A stretch of 64,000 bases of DNA. It comes from Herminiimonas sp. Its GTDB lineage: Bacteria; Pseudomonadota; Gammaproteobacteria; Burkholderiales; Burkholderiaceae_D. The notes under the pieces are model-generated. The model ran no database searches and was not told the origin of the DNA. It saw only the letters and a list, made by a program, of their open reading frames with translations. Positions 9,255 to 18,972 of this stretch are shown piece by piece. How positions within the stretch are numbered: position 1 is the stretch's first letter; each line of letters starts with the position of its first letter. The position numbers were made by a program, and so were the translations under genes. The stretch spans positions 1-64,000 of the forward strand of contig JAQGMR010000052.1 in the NCBI GenBank assembly GCA_028292265.1, written 5' to 3'.

Positions 9255-10391
9255 ATGAAGCTCTCACGCTTTATCAATGACAATACCGAGCAAATCGTGG
9301 CGGAGTGGGATTCGTTCGCCCGCACCCACGTTCCAGCAGCGAAGGGCATGTCGGAGCTGGCACTTCGTGACCATGCTGCCCAAATCCTAGCGACGGCAGC
9401 GAGGGACATCGACACGGAGCAAAGCAAACAGCAGCAAGCGGAGAAGTCGAAGGGCGACGCTCCAGACGACATATACAGCGCGGCATCTAGGCATGGAACA
9501 CTGCGCCATGGCAGTGGCTTTACCTTGGTGCAGCTTGTGGCCGAATTCAGAGCGCTTCGGGCAACTGTAATTCGTCTCTGGCAGGCGCAAGTTAGAAACT
9601 TCGACGCTGACACGACTAACGATATGGTCCGGTTCAATGAAAGCATTGACCAGGCGCTAGCAGAATCTGCAGAGACGTTTTCCCTCCGAACCACACGGAC
9701 CCGAGACACCTTTCTCGGAATTCTTGGGCACGACTTGAGAGGGCCCCTCGCTGCTCTCTCCTTGGCCGGCGACTATCTTGTCATGGCAGGACCCCGTTCC
9801 GAACGTTCTGCAGAAATCGGTGCCACGGTTCAGCGAGTTACGGTTCACATGAGCGGAATGGTCAATGACTTGCTTGAGTACTCTCGCACGCAGCTCGGCG
9901 ACGGCATCCCGGTTATCCGTAAGTCTGCAGATTTGGGGCACATCTGCGAGGCTGCGCTACATGATGCCCGTGCAACGCATCCCGGCCGCCTGTTCGATTT
10001 CGTCACATCGGGCAACCTGTCTTGTTCGGTCGACGGCCCTCGTCTGCAGCAGGTATTGACTAATCTGCTTACCAACGCCGCTCTATACGGAGCAAAAGAC
10101 CACCCGGTCAAGCTGCTGGTCCAAGGCGAGGTAGACACGCTAGTCCTGCAAGTCGAGAACCAAGGGATGCCGATTCCCGCTGAGTCGCTGGAAGCCATCT
10201 TTAGTCCCTTGGTGCAGCTTTCCGTAGGGGGGCAGGGAGACGGTCGAGCATCGACCAGCCTCGGACTAGGGTTGTTTATAGCGCGTGAAATTACGGAAGC
10301 GCACGGCGGGAAAATAACAGCGAAATCAAACGAACAGTTGGGTACAGTATTCACGGTTGAGATTCCCAGGAAGGCGCCAAACGGGTCATAA
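9255..10391 (+). CDS. Sensor histidine kinase with RsbRD-like N-terminal domain (paralogue)
   Basis: 378 residues, cytosolic. It begins MKLSRFINDNTEQIVAEWD, matching the kinase on the opposite strand at 1432-2574 through the whole protein, including VRFNESIDQALAES before HisKA, phosphoacceptor LGHDLRGPLAALS (His about 160) and SLGLGLFIAREITEAHGG. The ATP lid and N box (NLLTNAALYG) are intact. AGG lies about 8 bases before the ATG. The two paralogues probably arose by duplication and divergence within the island and may sense related stress cues. The nearest receiver is the convergent stand-alone REC gene at 10516-11010, a plausible partner by position only. Confidence 0.87.
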   Translation: MKLSRFINDNTEQIVAEWDSFARTHVPAAKGMSELALRDHAAQILATAARDIDTEQSKQQQAEKSKGDAPDDIYSAASRHGTLRHGSGFTLVQLVAEFRALRATVIRLWQAQVRNFDADTTNDMVRFNESIDQALAESAETFSLRTTRTRDTFLGILGHDLRGPLAALSLAGDYLVMAGPRSERSAEIGATVQRVTVHMSGMVNDLLEYSRTQLGDGIPVIRKSADLGHICEAALHDARATHPGRLFDFVTSGNLSCSVDGPRLQQVLTNLLTNAALYGAKDHPVKLLVQGEVDTLVLQVENQGMPIPAESLEAIFSPLVQLSVGGQGDGRASTSLGLGLFIAREITEAHGGKITAKSNEQLGTVFTVEIPRKAPNGS

Positions 10392-10515
10392 ACTTCTAGC
10401 GCCTACTTAATTAAACGCTTCCCGATACACGTCCTTCCAAGGCCGACTTCGGCTAAACCTTTGTGTCCCGCCTCACGCCCATCGGACGCGGTAGAGCGCA
10501 GGGGCGAAGTCCTCT

Positions 10516-11010
10516 TTAGTTTGGCTTGGCGAGCAATTTCAGGATGTCTGAGAACCTGTACGGTTTTTTTACGAAGTCAAAGTCGTTGATTGTCCCTTGG
10601 CCGGTGTGGACTGTTATCGACGTGTAACCAGACACCAGAATTATTTTTATTCCAGGCACCATTCTTCGCGCTTGGTGGCCAAGCTGAATGCCGCTCATCC
10701 TCGGCATCACGACATCGCTGAAAAGCACCTCGATGTCGGGTGTGCGGCGCAGGACTTCCATGGCCTCCTCTCCGTCCGTGGCTCGGAGGACTTCAAAACC
10801 ATGTTGCTCAAACAACTGGGCGGCTGCCTCGAGCAACTCAAGATTGTCATCCACAACGAGCGCCAGGTGTCGTCCAGCGTCCTCCTGACCGCCCGGCTCA
10901 TCCATAGCAAGGATGCTGCGGAGGATGTCACGCCGGCCAATCCGCGATGCCACGGAAGGACCGGCCCCCAATGCTGAGTCGCTTGTCATGTAGAGTCGGA
11001 CAGAGAGCAT
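10516..11010 (-). CDS. Stand-alone receiver-domain response regulator
   Basis: 164 residues. The N-terminal about 45 residues are not conserved-looking. A single receiver domain follows: LVVDDNLE (acid pocket), VLFSDVVMPRMSG (phosphoacceptor Asp), VSGYTS and FVKKPYR (lysine). No output domain. It is convergent with the kinase at 9255-10391, separated by 125 bp, which suggests a phosphorelay with one of the orphan kinases nearby. The start could also be the in-frame ATG at 10989; neither has a clear ribosome binding site. Confidence 0.8.
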   Translation of the reverse strand: MLSVRLYMTSDSALGAGPSVASRIGRRDILRSILAMDEPGGQEDAGRHLALVVDDNLELLEAAAQLFEQHGFEVLRATDGEEAMEVLRRTPDIEVLFSDVVMPRMSGIQLGHQARRMVPGIKIILVSGYTSITVHTGQGTINDFDFVKKPYRFSDILKLLAKPN

Positions 11011-11100
11011 GTCGCTTTGGTAATGGATAAATTTTACCGCGGTTGACGCATCAGATTGGTAAAAACGACTGGAACAAACGCATAAACGTTGGACTCATTT

Positions 11101-11352
11101 ATGGCCTCATTCATTTACAGAAACATACTTGCTGCAGCCACCATTATTTTTATCGGAGGAATACCTCGGGCATCTCAAGGCGCTGACCCCAAGCGCCAGG
11201 CGCAAGTTGCTGAACGCGGCAAGGACGTAATGCCGTTTAACGTTGAGGAGACAACTCACATCTTCACAACGACCCCCAGTGGCGGGCTCGAGAGGTCGCT
11301 CGTCAAGCCTGAAGCGATGATTGCGGGGGAACGCCTGCCCGGAGGCCGCTAA
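11101..11352 (+). CDS. Small secreted protein, possibly truncated
   Basis: 83 residues from ATG 11101 (a TTG four codons upstream is also in frame). Residues 1-28 form a signal peptide ending near ASQG-AD. The mature part RQAQVAERGKDVMPFNVEET followed by THIFTTTPSGG resembles a widespread small exported proteobacterial family in which VMPF, THxFT and GGVQRVV are conserved, usually followed by about 40 more residues. Here the frame ends soon after GGLERSLVKPEA, so the C-terminus looks lost or frameshifted. Function unknown. Confidence 0.5.
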   Translation: MASFIYRNILAAATIIFIGGIPRASQGADPKRQAQVAERGKDVMPFNVEETTHIFTTTPSGGLERSLVKPEAMIAGERLPGGR

Positions 11353-11471
11353 TGCAGAAAATTCTGGAGAAAGCCGAACAACACGCCTGTTGCAATCGCC
11401 CATGAGAGATGTAAACAGGTTCGATGACGTCACATGCCTCTCCACCTTCGGCAATTGGGTGGCGCGGCGGA

Positions 11472-13889
11472 TTAAACGTCTGCTAAAAGTCGCAATAGCA
11501 GCGCAAGAGTGGCCGGCTTCACGAGGTAAGAATCGAAGCCCGCTGCGATGGCTGCGTCTTTGTCGGATTGTTGACCATACCCAGACACCGCAACCAAAGT
11601 TAGGCCTGCTCCTTGGCGCATCGCTCGGATACGCCGTGCAACTTCGTAGCCGTCCAGCTCGGGCATGCCAATGTCGAGCAGACAGGCGTCGAACGAGCCT
11701 GTCCGTATCTGCTCCAACGCCGCCGTCGGGTCGTTTTCGATGACTACGTGATGGCCCGCCGATTCAAGCAACATTCCCATGGCGTTGGCTGCGTCAATGT
11801 TGTCGTCCACCACAAGCAATCTCAACCGTCGAACCGGGGACACCGACCTCGGGATTTCGGAACGTTCTAAATGGCCACCGCCGGCAGCACGATGTATCGG
11901 TAGGAAGATGGTGAAATTGCAGCCCTTGCCCAACCCGTTACTCTCCGCCGCGACTCGACCGCCATGGAGTTCTACTAGGTTTTTTACAAGCGCAAGACCT
12001 AGCCCAAGGCCGCCCTGTGCTCTGTCGGAAGTTCGTTTCGCTTGTGTAAAAAGGTCGAAGACATGGGGAAGGAGATAGCCTTCGATGCCGATGCCGTTAT
12101 CTGCGACTGATATAACGATTTCTTGCCCAAGCTCTTCAGCCCGCAATACGATGGTCCCTCCGTCCGGAGTGAACTTAGCCGCGTTTTGCAATAGGTTCGT
12201 AATCGCCTGGACCAAACGTTTTAAGTCGCCGACGATTTGAACCGGACGAAGCAGCACCTGTACGTTAAAGGCGTGCTGCCGACTTTTTATCGAGGGCGTG
12301 GCTTGTTCGACGGATTGTGAGATTACTTCTGTTATGTCAAAAGTGTCCTCATGTAGCGATACACGACCGGTAGTAACGCGGGCCACGTCGAGCAATTCTT
12401 CGATTAGATTGGACATCGTGTCGACTTGACGAGCGATGATTTGGGCCGTCTTCGTGATGCGCGGCTCAGTAGACTCCATCAGATTTAAGACTTCTGCAGC
12501 GGAGCTAATGGGAGCCAAAGGATTTCGCAGCTCATGCGCCAACATAGCGAGGAATTCGTTCTTCCTGCGGTCCGCTTCCAGCAGTTTTTCCTCTGCCACT
12601 TTGCGTGCGCTGATATCGAGCGTTATGCCACGAATCGCGACGGCGTTGCCGCCTTCGTCGCAGATAACCTTTCCCGATAATTGCGTCCACACGATATTGC
12701 CATCGTCGGGTCGAATGAATCGAACTTCGGTTCGGTATTCACCGCATTCCGCCATGGCCGCCTGACGGGCGCTATCCAGACGTTCGAAATCTTCGGGGTG
12801 AACGCATGCCCACGCTTCCTGTATCGTCCCCCATACTGCGCCGAGTACGGTTGCCGCGTTTTCTGAGAATGTCATCTGTCCCGTCAAAACATTCCAGTTC
12901 CACACGGTCATCCGCGCTGCATCGAGACCCTCCTGCAGTCGCTGCTGGCTCGCGGTAAGCGCCTGCTGTGCTAGGTAACGCTCGGTTGCATCGAAGCCCT
13001 CTACGAAGATGCCGGTGACTGCACCGATACCATCCAACATGGGCTGATACACAAAGTCAATGTAAGTGTGGGTCTTGTCCGATGAGCCTGGGTTTTGCAA
13101 AACGACGAGTACGTTATTCGCTAAGTAGGGCCTTCCAGTGGAGTGGACCAGGTCAAGCAACTCAAAGTATCCCTGACCTTCGACTTCAGGGAACGCGTCT
13201 CTAACCGCGAGCCCAATCAATCGCCGACCTCCAGCAAACTTGGAATAAGCGGCATTAACGAACTCGAAAACGTGTTTTGGACCACGCATGATGGCCATGA
13301 AGCCGGGGGCCTGCGCGAAGAGAGAAGGTAGCCGCTGCTCCAATCGTTCTCTATGCTCAATCTCCGCCTTCAACTGGGCGTTGACCCGCTCCAGGTTTTT
13401 TTTAGCGAGATGCTCCGCAGTGATGTCGTTGCAGACCACCAGTACGCCCTCTACACCCGCGTTTCCTTGTATGGGGCTATATCCATAAGTCCACCAAACG
13501 TCCTCACGCCGCCCGTGGCGCGTAACCGGAACAAGTTGGTCCACGTGCCAAGTAGCCGGCCCGCCGTCCATCACTGATGCGATTTGAGGGCCGATAATGT
13601 CCCAAATCTCTCCCCAGCACTCCTTGCCAAAGCCGCCGAGCGCCTCCGGGTGGCGTTCTGGCCCCATCGTTTTTCGGTAAGCATCGTTATAAAACTGGAT
13701 TAGGTGTGGGCCCCACCAGATGAACATCGGATGATTTGACGTCAGCACTAAGCGCAAAGTCGATTTGAGGATTTCCGGCCACGCCTCCGGCGGACCCAAG
13801 GGCGTTCTCGCCCAGTCTCGCTCCCGCATTAGCTGACCAAGCTCACCACCGTGAGACAGGAAATCAGCGCTCAGAAAGTGCTTCCTCAT
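11472..13889 (-). CDS. Hybrid sensor histidine kinase, PAS-PAS-PAS-HisKA-HATPase-REC
   Basis: 805 residues starting at ATG 13889, which has GGAGGAG five bases upstream; the frame extends 73 codons further but without ribosome binding site. The first PAS-like domain (RERDWARTPLGPP, FYNDAYRKTMGPERHPEALG) is paralogous to that of the kinase at 2679. PAS 2 starts LFAQAPGFMAIMRGP and PAS 3 ends GITLDISARKVAEEK. HisKA holds MLAHELRNPLAPISSAAEV; HATPase NLLQNAAKFTPDGG and GGLGLGLALVKNLVELHGG; receiver LLVVDDNIDAA, CLLDIGMPELDG, LVKPA. Soluble. Convergent with the small secreted gene at 11101. Orphan by context. Confidence 0.9.
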   Translation of the reverse strand: MRKHFLSADFLSHGGELGQLMRERDWARTPLGPPEAWPEILKSTLRLVLTSNHPMFIWWGPHLIQFYNDAYRKTMGPERHPEALGGFGKECWGEIWDIIGPQIASVMDGGPATWHVDQLVPVTRHGRREDVWWTYGYSPIQGNAGVEGVLVVCNDITAEHLAKKNLERVNAQLKAEIEHRERLEQRLPSLFAQAPGFMAIMRGPKHVFEFVNAAYSKFAGGRRLIGLAVRDAFPEVEGQGYFELLDLVHSTGRPYLANNVLVVLQNPGSSDKTHTYIDFVYQPMLDGIGAVTGIFVEGFDATERYLAQQALTASQQRLQEGLDAARMTVWNWNVLTGQMTFSENAATVLGAVWGTIQEAWACVHPEDFERLDSARQAAMAECGEYRTEVRFIRPDDGNIVWTQLSGKVICDEGGNAVAIRGITLDISARKVAEEKLLEADRRKNEFLAMLAHELRNPLAPISSAAEVLNLMESTEPRITKTAQIIARQVDTMSNLIEELLDVARVTTGRVSLHEDTFDITEVISQSVEQATPSIKSRQHAFNVQVLLRPVQIVGDLKRLVQAITNLLQNAAKFTPDGGTIVLRAEELGQEIVISVADNGIGIEGYLLPHVFDLFTQAKRTSDRAQGGLGLGLALVKNLVELHGGRVAAESNGLGKGCNFTIFLPIHRAAGGGHLERSEIPRSVSPVRRLRLLVVDDNIDAANAMGMLLESAGHHVVIENDPTAALEQIRTGSFDACLLDIGMPELDGYEVARRIRAMRQGAGLTLVAVSGYGQQSDKDAAIAAGFDSYLVKPATLALLLRLLADV

Positions 13890-14464
13890 AACTCCTCCGC
13901 TCAGCCTGCAGCGCATGCCTACCGGCCAACTTGCAACGCGGGGCCGGACCGCAACATTGCCCGTCGGGAGTGTAATTGTCAATTTTGCATTGTCTAATCG
14001 CAGGGTTGGCCGAATCGGCGCCATTGTTCCGCAATGCTTAGCGTAGGCCGCACTCTTTGTAAGCCGTTGAGCCGGCACATATCGCCGGCTTTTAGATTTT
14101 TGTCCCAAATACCCTTGGACGAAGAGAGAAGACCAGGCAAGAGCCGTTGGCTCGCGCCGACAGCTCTCTCTAAACTACAACTCGCCGAACAACACGTTCC
14201 CGGAAGTGCCAGCCGCACTCCGGAAAGGGATGCCGCCCTGCGCGACCGGTCTGGACGACTACTATCTTGGCCCGCTTCAACGGCCCGACGCCCCGTTTAG
14301 GCTGTTCCTATGACGTCGCGCAAAAGGAACTCGTTGTGGCAGCTGCGCCGCCTAGGAATGCGAGAGCGTGGCTCCTAACCTTCAAGCCTTGACCCGAAAA
14401 AAGCCGAGCGTAGCCCTCTAACCGGATGGCCACGTTCGCTGCCATTTCAAAGTAAAGGAATGCG
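13890..14464. other. Intergenic between kinase and lipoprotein gene
   Basis: About 570 bp holding the divergent promoters of the kinase (reverse) and the lipoprotein (forward). The frames here are extensions of the kinase or unsupported. An AAGGAATGCG leader precedes the lipoprotein ATG. No other gene recognised. Confidence 0.5.
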
Positions 14465-15010
14465 ATGAATACGAAGAATGTTAAGACGGCGGTTTATGCG
14501 GCTTCGCTCGCAATCGGGACTCTGGGAGTGCTTGGCGGTTGCGCCTCAGAAGGAGCTAGCACAACGACGCGAGGGGCGCCCAACAGCGCGGCGATGCAAA
14601 GGGCAACCGAAGGGGCTGCCGTCTGGAACAGCCACAATTTGGACGCCATATCGCAGCGGTTTCAACCCTCTGCAACGTTTTCAAGTCCCATCACCGGCGG
14701 AGCAGTTCCGGTCGCACGGATGCTCACATCCCTTCAAGGCCTGTTTGCAGCGGTTCCAGACGCCAGAGTGCAAGTGGCGAGCGTAGCAACCCCAGACGAA
14801 GAAACAATGGTGCAGCAGTGGGTGGTTAACGGAACTTGGACGGCTCCTTTTTCGTCAGGTGTATTAGCCGGCGTTCCTCCGACCGGTAAGAGCTTCACCG
14901 TGCCGGGCGCATCGTTCATCAAATTTAAAGACGGAAAAATCATCTCGGAAACGCAGTACTACGACCAGTTGGCCTACATTGCTCAGCTCGGCGTTCTTCA
15001 AAAGCGGTAG
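14465..15010 (+). CDS. SnoaL-like lipoprotein, copy 1
   Basis: 181 residues. A signal peptide ends in lipobox LGGC (Cys about 26), so the protein is probably anchored in a membrane facing the periplasm. The mature part is about 135 residues: AAVWNSHNLDAISQRF, FQPSATFSSPITGG, a central DARVQVASVATPDEETMVQQ segment and C-terminal FIKFKDGKIISETQYYDQ. This is the SnoaL/NTF2-like alpha+beta barrel pattern used by ester cyclases and related hydrolases; the substrate is unknown. A nearly identical gene of exactly the same length lies inverted at 19980-20525. AAGGA lies about 7 bases upstream of the ATG. Confidence 0.8.
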   Translation: MNTKNVKTAVYAASLAIGTLGVLGGCASEGASTTTRGAPNSAAMQRATEGAAVWNSHNLDAISQRFQPSATFSSPITGGAVPVARMLTSLQGLFAAVPDARVQVASVATPDEETMVQQWVVNGTWTAPFSSGVLAGVPPTGKSFTVPGASFIKFKDGKIISETQYYDQLAYIAQLGVLQKR

Positions 15011-15263
15011 CTGTTGCAGTACGCCGTTGCGAGCAACGCTAGGATTGTTCTCGAGGCGGAATGCGCAGTGGGGTATTCCGTAGTGAGGCCTTTCATTGGT
15101 AGTGCTTCGGGATGGGCACGACCAACGGTTACACGAATTGGAACTGGCCTTCTGAACCAAACGGGGTGGGCAAGCGGTAGGTCACGATTAAAACGGCATG
15201 CAAGCCGCCCCAAAACAGGGGCCGTTCGGATTCGGGCTTATCTCCTGACAGCAATCCGATGCG

Positions 15264-15877
15264 CTACGCCGGCCGGCCTATCCAGCTTCCGGTTTTTGCC
15301 CATTTCAATGCATCGTCAAGTCGGTCATGTCCCCAGAACACCTCGCCATGACAACGAAAGACGGGGCGCCAAACACCCCGAGCTTTCGGGCATCCTCCGT
15401 ATTGACGTCAAATTTATGCCGACCCTCGTCTCCGTCAGCCCGCCGGATAACCGCGTCGGGGTCTTGACCGAGCACGGCAAGTATTGGATTAACAATCTCT
15501 GGAAGACCAAAATCCAGACGCTCTAAAAACCAAGCGCGGTACACGGCCCTGGTAAACGCCGGAGCCCATCCTTCGTCCGCTGCTATGGCCCCTAAGCGAT
15601 TGCATAGGCCGGACCTGTCGACTGGGTACGGTGGAATACCTCTCCACTCGAGACCAAAGAGTGCAGCACGCCGTTCAATGTCGCGCCACATGTACTGCGC
15701 CTTTACTGGCTTATCCTTGAAGGGAATGTTGTTTTGCTCTACGAAGATGCTGCGCACGTTGAACGGACGCCAATGCACTTCAATGCCGGCCTGCGCCGCT
15801 AGGCCCTCGATGCGCATGATGGTTAGGTAGCTGTAGGTGCTACCGTAGTTGAAGTAGAAATCCAATTCTTGCGCCAC
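15264..15877 (-). pseudogene. DsbA-like/2-hydroxychromene-2-carboxylate isomerase family, frameshifted
   Basis: The reverse frame from ATG 15877 gives DFYFNYGSTYSYL, MWRDIERRAALFG and LGVFGAPSFVV, the kappa-GST/HCCA isomerase fold in which a serine replaces the usual thioredoxin cysteine. After FVV the frame changes to an unrelated tail and stops at 15305. In the next frame the expected end is present: GEVFWGHDRLDDALKWAKT and stop at 15264. Restoring one base near 15348-15352 (FVV-Asp-GEVFWG) rejoins them. The gene is therefore a recent frameshift or the sequence has an error. Its intact paralogue lies 50 bp away at 15929-16522. Confidence 0.75.
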
Positions 15878-15928
15878 TACTTTCTCCTCGATTGTCAGCT
15901 ACGAGTTTTCAGCATAGGCTCGGCTTAA

Positions 15929-16522
15929 TTACTGAGGCCGAATCGACTTACACCACTCCATCGCTTCTTCCAGCCGGTCGTCTCCCCAAAAAATTTCCGT
16001 CCCGGAGACGAAGGTCGGAGCTCCGAAGATGCCGAGGCTTCGAGCGACTTCGGTTTCGTCAGCAAACTTTTGTCGAATCGGTTCGGAACTGGCTTGAGCC
16101 AGCACCGATGGTCCGTCTTTGCCCAAGCCATCTAGCACTTCAGCCAAGACTTTCTCGTCTTCGAGATTCTGGTGTCTCAGGAACCAGGCTCTGTACGCAG
16201 CCTTGGTGTACTCGGGCGCCCATCCCTCATGTGCAGCTATAACAGCTATCCGGTTCGGGACGTTCGGCCTTTCCAACGGGTAGGGGGGAACGGATGTCCA
16301 CTCGATGTCCAAACGCTTGGCGCGCCGCTCAACATCGTGCCACATGTACCCACACTTGACCGGCTTGCCGTGGAAAGGATGCTCCGTCATTACGGCGCGT
16401 CCATTGAACGGCCTCCAGTTGACCGCGACTCCTTCGCGCTCAGCTAGTTCTTCAATCCGCATTACCGTCAAATAGGTGTAGGTGCTGCCGATGAAGTAGA
16501 AGAAATCCAGATGACGCCTCAT
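15929..16522 (-). CDS. DsbA-like protein, 2-hydroxychromene-2-carboxylate isomerase family
   Basis: 197 residues, thioredoxin-like fold of the DsbA/kappa-GST clan. N-terminal DFFYFIGSTYTYLTVMRIEE carries the serine that binds glutathione in HCCA isomerases. YMWHDVERRAKRL and a helical insertion follow, then IFGAPTFVSGTEIFWGDDRL with the cis-proline loop. Family members isomerise aromatic degradation intermediates or act in glutathione chemistry; no aromatic pathway genes are nearby, so the substrate is open. It lies upstream of, and probably in one operon with, the frameshifted paralogue. No signal peptide. Confidence 0.8.
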   Translation of the reverse strand: MRRHLDFFYFIGSTYTYLTVMRIEELAEREGVAVNWRPFNGRAVMTEHPFHGKPVKCGYMWHDVERRAKRLDIEWTSVPPYPLERPNVPNRIAVIAAHEGWAPEYTKAAYRAWFLRHQNLEDEKVLAEVLDGLGKDGPSVLAQASSEPIRQKFADETEVARSLGIFGAPTFVSGTEIFWGDDRLEEAMEWCKSIRPQ

Positions 16523-17045
16523 GCGAGTCTCCCCTGTGTGCCGGTACGTTAGCCGAGGTCAGTGCCCCGGAAGTAATGATTCCGATGTCACGCACGGCAT
16601 CAGCCGTTGATGTAACCGATATTACTTTATCACTCAGGTTATCCGCCTCGATGCGATTACTTCCTAAGATGGACCGCCTGGGGGCCGGGACTACCTGAAC
16701 GAGACGTAACGGCTTCTGTCTCTGGCTAAGCATACTGAAGTGGCCTGCTGCCGATTCAGTCCGAAACGATATGGAGTCCGCAGTTAGGAGTTGGCCCGCA
16801 AATCGTATTGGCGTCACATAGCAGAGCGAACTGTGTTGACTCGATGAACCGCGGAACCCATTCGTCGCCTGCTGCCAGACCTCAATGCGACAGCATGGGT
16901 CGCAAACAAAAGCATGTTCCACTACATCTTCGGCATGCAGGACGCATCAGGCGACCGCCGGCGCGCCATAACGTCCGTTCGAAAGTGACCAAGTTTGAGC
17001 GGTTGGTATGCGCGCTCGGCCTATCTGCTTTTAACCTCTTAGTCC
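16523..17045. other. Intergenic, no gene recognised
   Basis: About 520 bp. Reading frames on both strands lack ribosome binding sites and protein-like composition. I see no convincing repeats or terminators. Confidence 0.45.
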
Positions 17046-17387
17046 TTACGTCGGGCCTGAGGTCTGCGGCTCTTTGCACGAAGGCGGCACCGGCCAACCT
17101 AACTTTTCGGCCGTACGCCGGATAATCCAACGGGCCTCCGCTTCAGACGTCCAGCGCGTTGCAATCAGTCGCGGCAGGTACTGTTCCAGGATGTCGGCCT
17201 TGGACATATGCGCCCGCTTCCCAGTGCTGGATTCGAGCGCTTTTCCTTGAAGCTTAACCGCGAGGTCATCGCATACCTCCCAGCGGCTGGCAATCTCGGG
17301 CGGCGTCCGACTGGGCTCGTAGTACCGGCCCTCGTTTTCGACCACAAAGAGCTTGTCCTGGAATCGAGATACCCCGCCGGCGTGCAC
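17046..17387 (-). CDS. Conserved-looking hypothetical protein, 113 aa
   Basis: Starts with GTG at 17387. The sequence is protein-like (SRFQDKLFVVENEGRYYEP, ILEQYLPRLIATRWTSEAEA then RWIIRRTAEKLGWPVPP) and basic, with a helical C-terminal half. I do not recognise a named domain; similar small proteins occur in Burkholderiales accessory regions as far as I recall. A degenerate copy of its C-terminal coding sequence (LGWPVPP...EPQT) appears on the same strand near 18361-18430. No good ribosome binding site was seen. Confidence 0.5.
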   Translation of the reverse strand: MHAGGVSRFQDKLFVVENEGRYYEPSRTPPEIASRWEVCDDLAVKLQGKALESSTGKRAHMSKADILEQYLPRLIATRWTSEAEARWIIRRTAEKLGWPVPPSCKEPQTSGPT

Positions 17388-17613
17388 TGGGCTCGGGAAG
17401 GCGGCGGGGACCTTGGGAAGGCGGCGTCGAAATCAATTGGAGCAAATAGTCATTTGTAGCGCCTGTCGTGTTGGGGCCGAGTGCCCTAGTTCTGCCTGCA
17501 AAAATGCCGCCGAATATCCTATGCGTATCCCGCGGCTCCGTGTATGGCAGCGTCCTCAGCCGAGTCGCAACTTTACCGCTCCGACTTTGTAAATGTTTTG
17601 TGGCGAGTTGTCA

Positions 17614-17925
17614 CTATTCACAGTGCAGCGCGAGAACGGATACCACACGGTGATAGCTTCCTGAACCCGCATCTCGTAGCACCGCCAGTATTTCTTCCTC
17701 GCTCCAACCCTGCCGACGGGCGTTTGATGAGAAAACACCGCCTAAATCTATGGCGCCACAGTCCAGCCCGATAATGTTCAACTGTACCGACTTCTCTATT
17801 GTTCGTTTTATTGGTTTCCACTGAACAGCAGACTTACTGCTGCTTCCAAGACCGTCAGACTGATGTCCCGGACTGTATAGTTCTGGCTGTTTGCGTTTAT
17901 AAGTACCTCTAGTTGCTTGCTGCAT
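17614..17925 (-). CDS. Hypothetical protein, 103 aa
   Basis: ATG at 17925 with GGGAG seven bases upstream. The N-terminal 40 residues are basic and polar; the C-terminal half, FSSNARRQGWSEEEILAVLR then DAGSGSYHRVVSVLALHCE, is a compact helical segment typical of small conserved accessory proteins. No domain name can be assigned. It lies between two intergenic stretches, transcribed in the same direction as the gene at 17046. Confidence 0.55.
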   Translation of the reverse strand: MQQATRGTYKRKQPELYSPGHQSDGLGSSSKSAVQWKPIKRTIEKSVQLNIIGLDCGAIDLGGVFSSNARRQGWSEEEILAVLRDAGSGSYHRVVSVLALHCE

Positions 17926-18972
17926 TTGTAGCTCCCGAACTGGTTGTATTTTAAAGATGGTCGGTTTTTTAGTCAGGTACTCGATGTACCGGGCTCGTCC
18001 ATACTCCTGCGTATATCACCCCTTGTTTAGCCTTTTGGAACAGATGGCGCCACACCGGATTGGACCGGTTCGTACGACCTAATGGAGCTTCTCGTTTTCA
18101 ACATCAGATTGCCGTGCCGACCGTCCGAGTTAGGTCAGGCATGTGGAGAACGGGGCGCACTCGTGCCCGTTGGCAGGGCAAGCGCAAGAAGCGATGTCAA
18201 TCCCTTCATCCGTTGAGTGTTTGCTCTTGACGTCAAATGGTCGAAGCTTCACCTTAGGTACCGTCTCTGTGGCTGGCTTCGAAGAATTTCACTGCGACCT
18301 TCGGTTGCTAAACATAATCGGCTGTTGTTAGCAACCCGCGTTCGGAATGCTGCCATTGAGTGTGACTTAGCGTCTGAGGCTCCTGCGCAGGGGGCGGCAC
18401 TGGCCAGCCCAACATTTCTACCTCGCTGCCTGACCACCAATCGGATTTCAGGCGATTTTTGCGTGCAAACTTTATGTCGAATCGGGACTGCCGCCGCACG
18501 ACAATTAGCACGGCTTACTCGGCCCAAAGCTCTGATATAGCCAAGTCTGGTATCAGGTTAAGCAACGCATTACGACCTCGAATGGCTCGCTGTCGCCAGT
18601 TCGCGCCCCGGCTCAAAGCATCGCGCCAGGCCGAGTTGAATAGGTCCGCGTGCCCGTTCTTCGAAAAGTAGTTTGCCAAGCTTGCCGCCTGCAGAAGGTG
18701 TCTCCTGAGTTGGACTCTATCGCTATCTGGCCGGTCCTCATAAACGATTAACTGGTGAACAGCAAATCGTTCCGGCGCCGGCAGGTTGACGACACAAGCG
18801 CCGCCGTTAGCGAATACACCAGGGCGCCCGGGCAGCTAAAAGGCACGGAGATTCCCAAGTCGATACAGCGAGGTCGTCCGCGACCCGTGACAATTCGCAA
18901 GCGCTTCTGAGTGGCCAAGCCTAGCTTAAGTACACCCCCCCAGGCTTTGGGTGGACCACCAAGGAGGCACCC
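17926..18972. other. Long region without a convincing gene
   Basis: About 1 kb. The one feature I can support is a degenerate duplicate at about 18361-18430 of the 3' part of the gene at 17046-17387: both encode LGWPVPP and EPQT on the reverse strand, and the nucleotide pattern (ctgcggctc/ctgaggctc, ggcggcac-ggcca) matches. The rest holds only unsupported short frames. The last 30 bp contain GGAGG at 18962 for the next gene. Confidence 0.4.
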
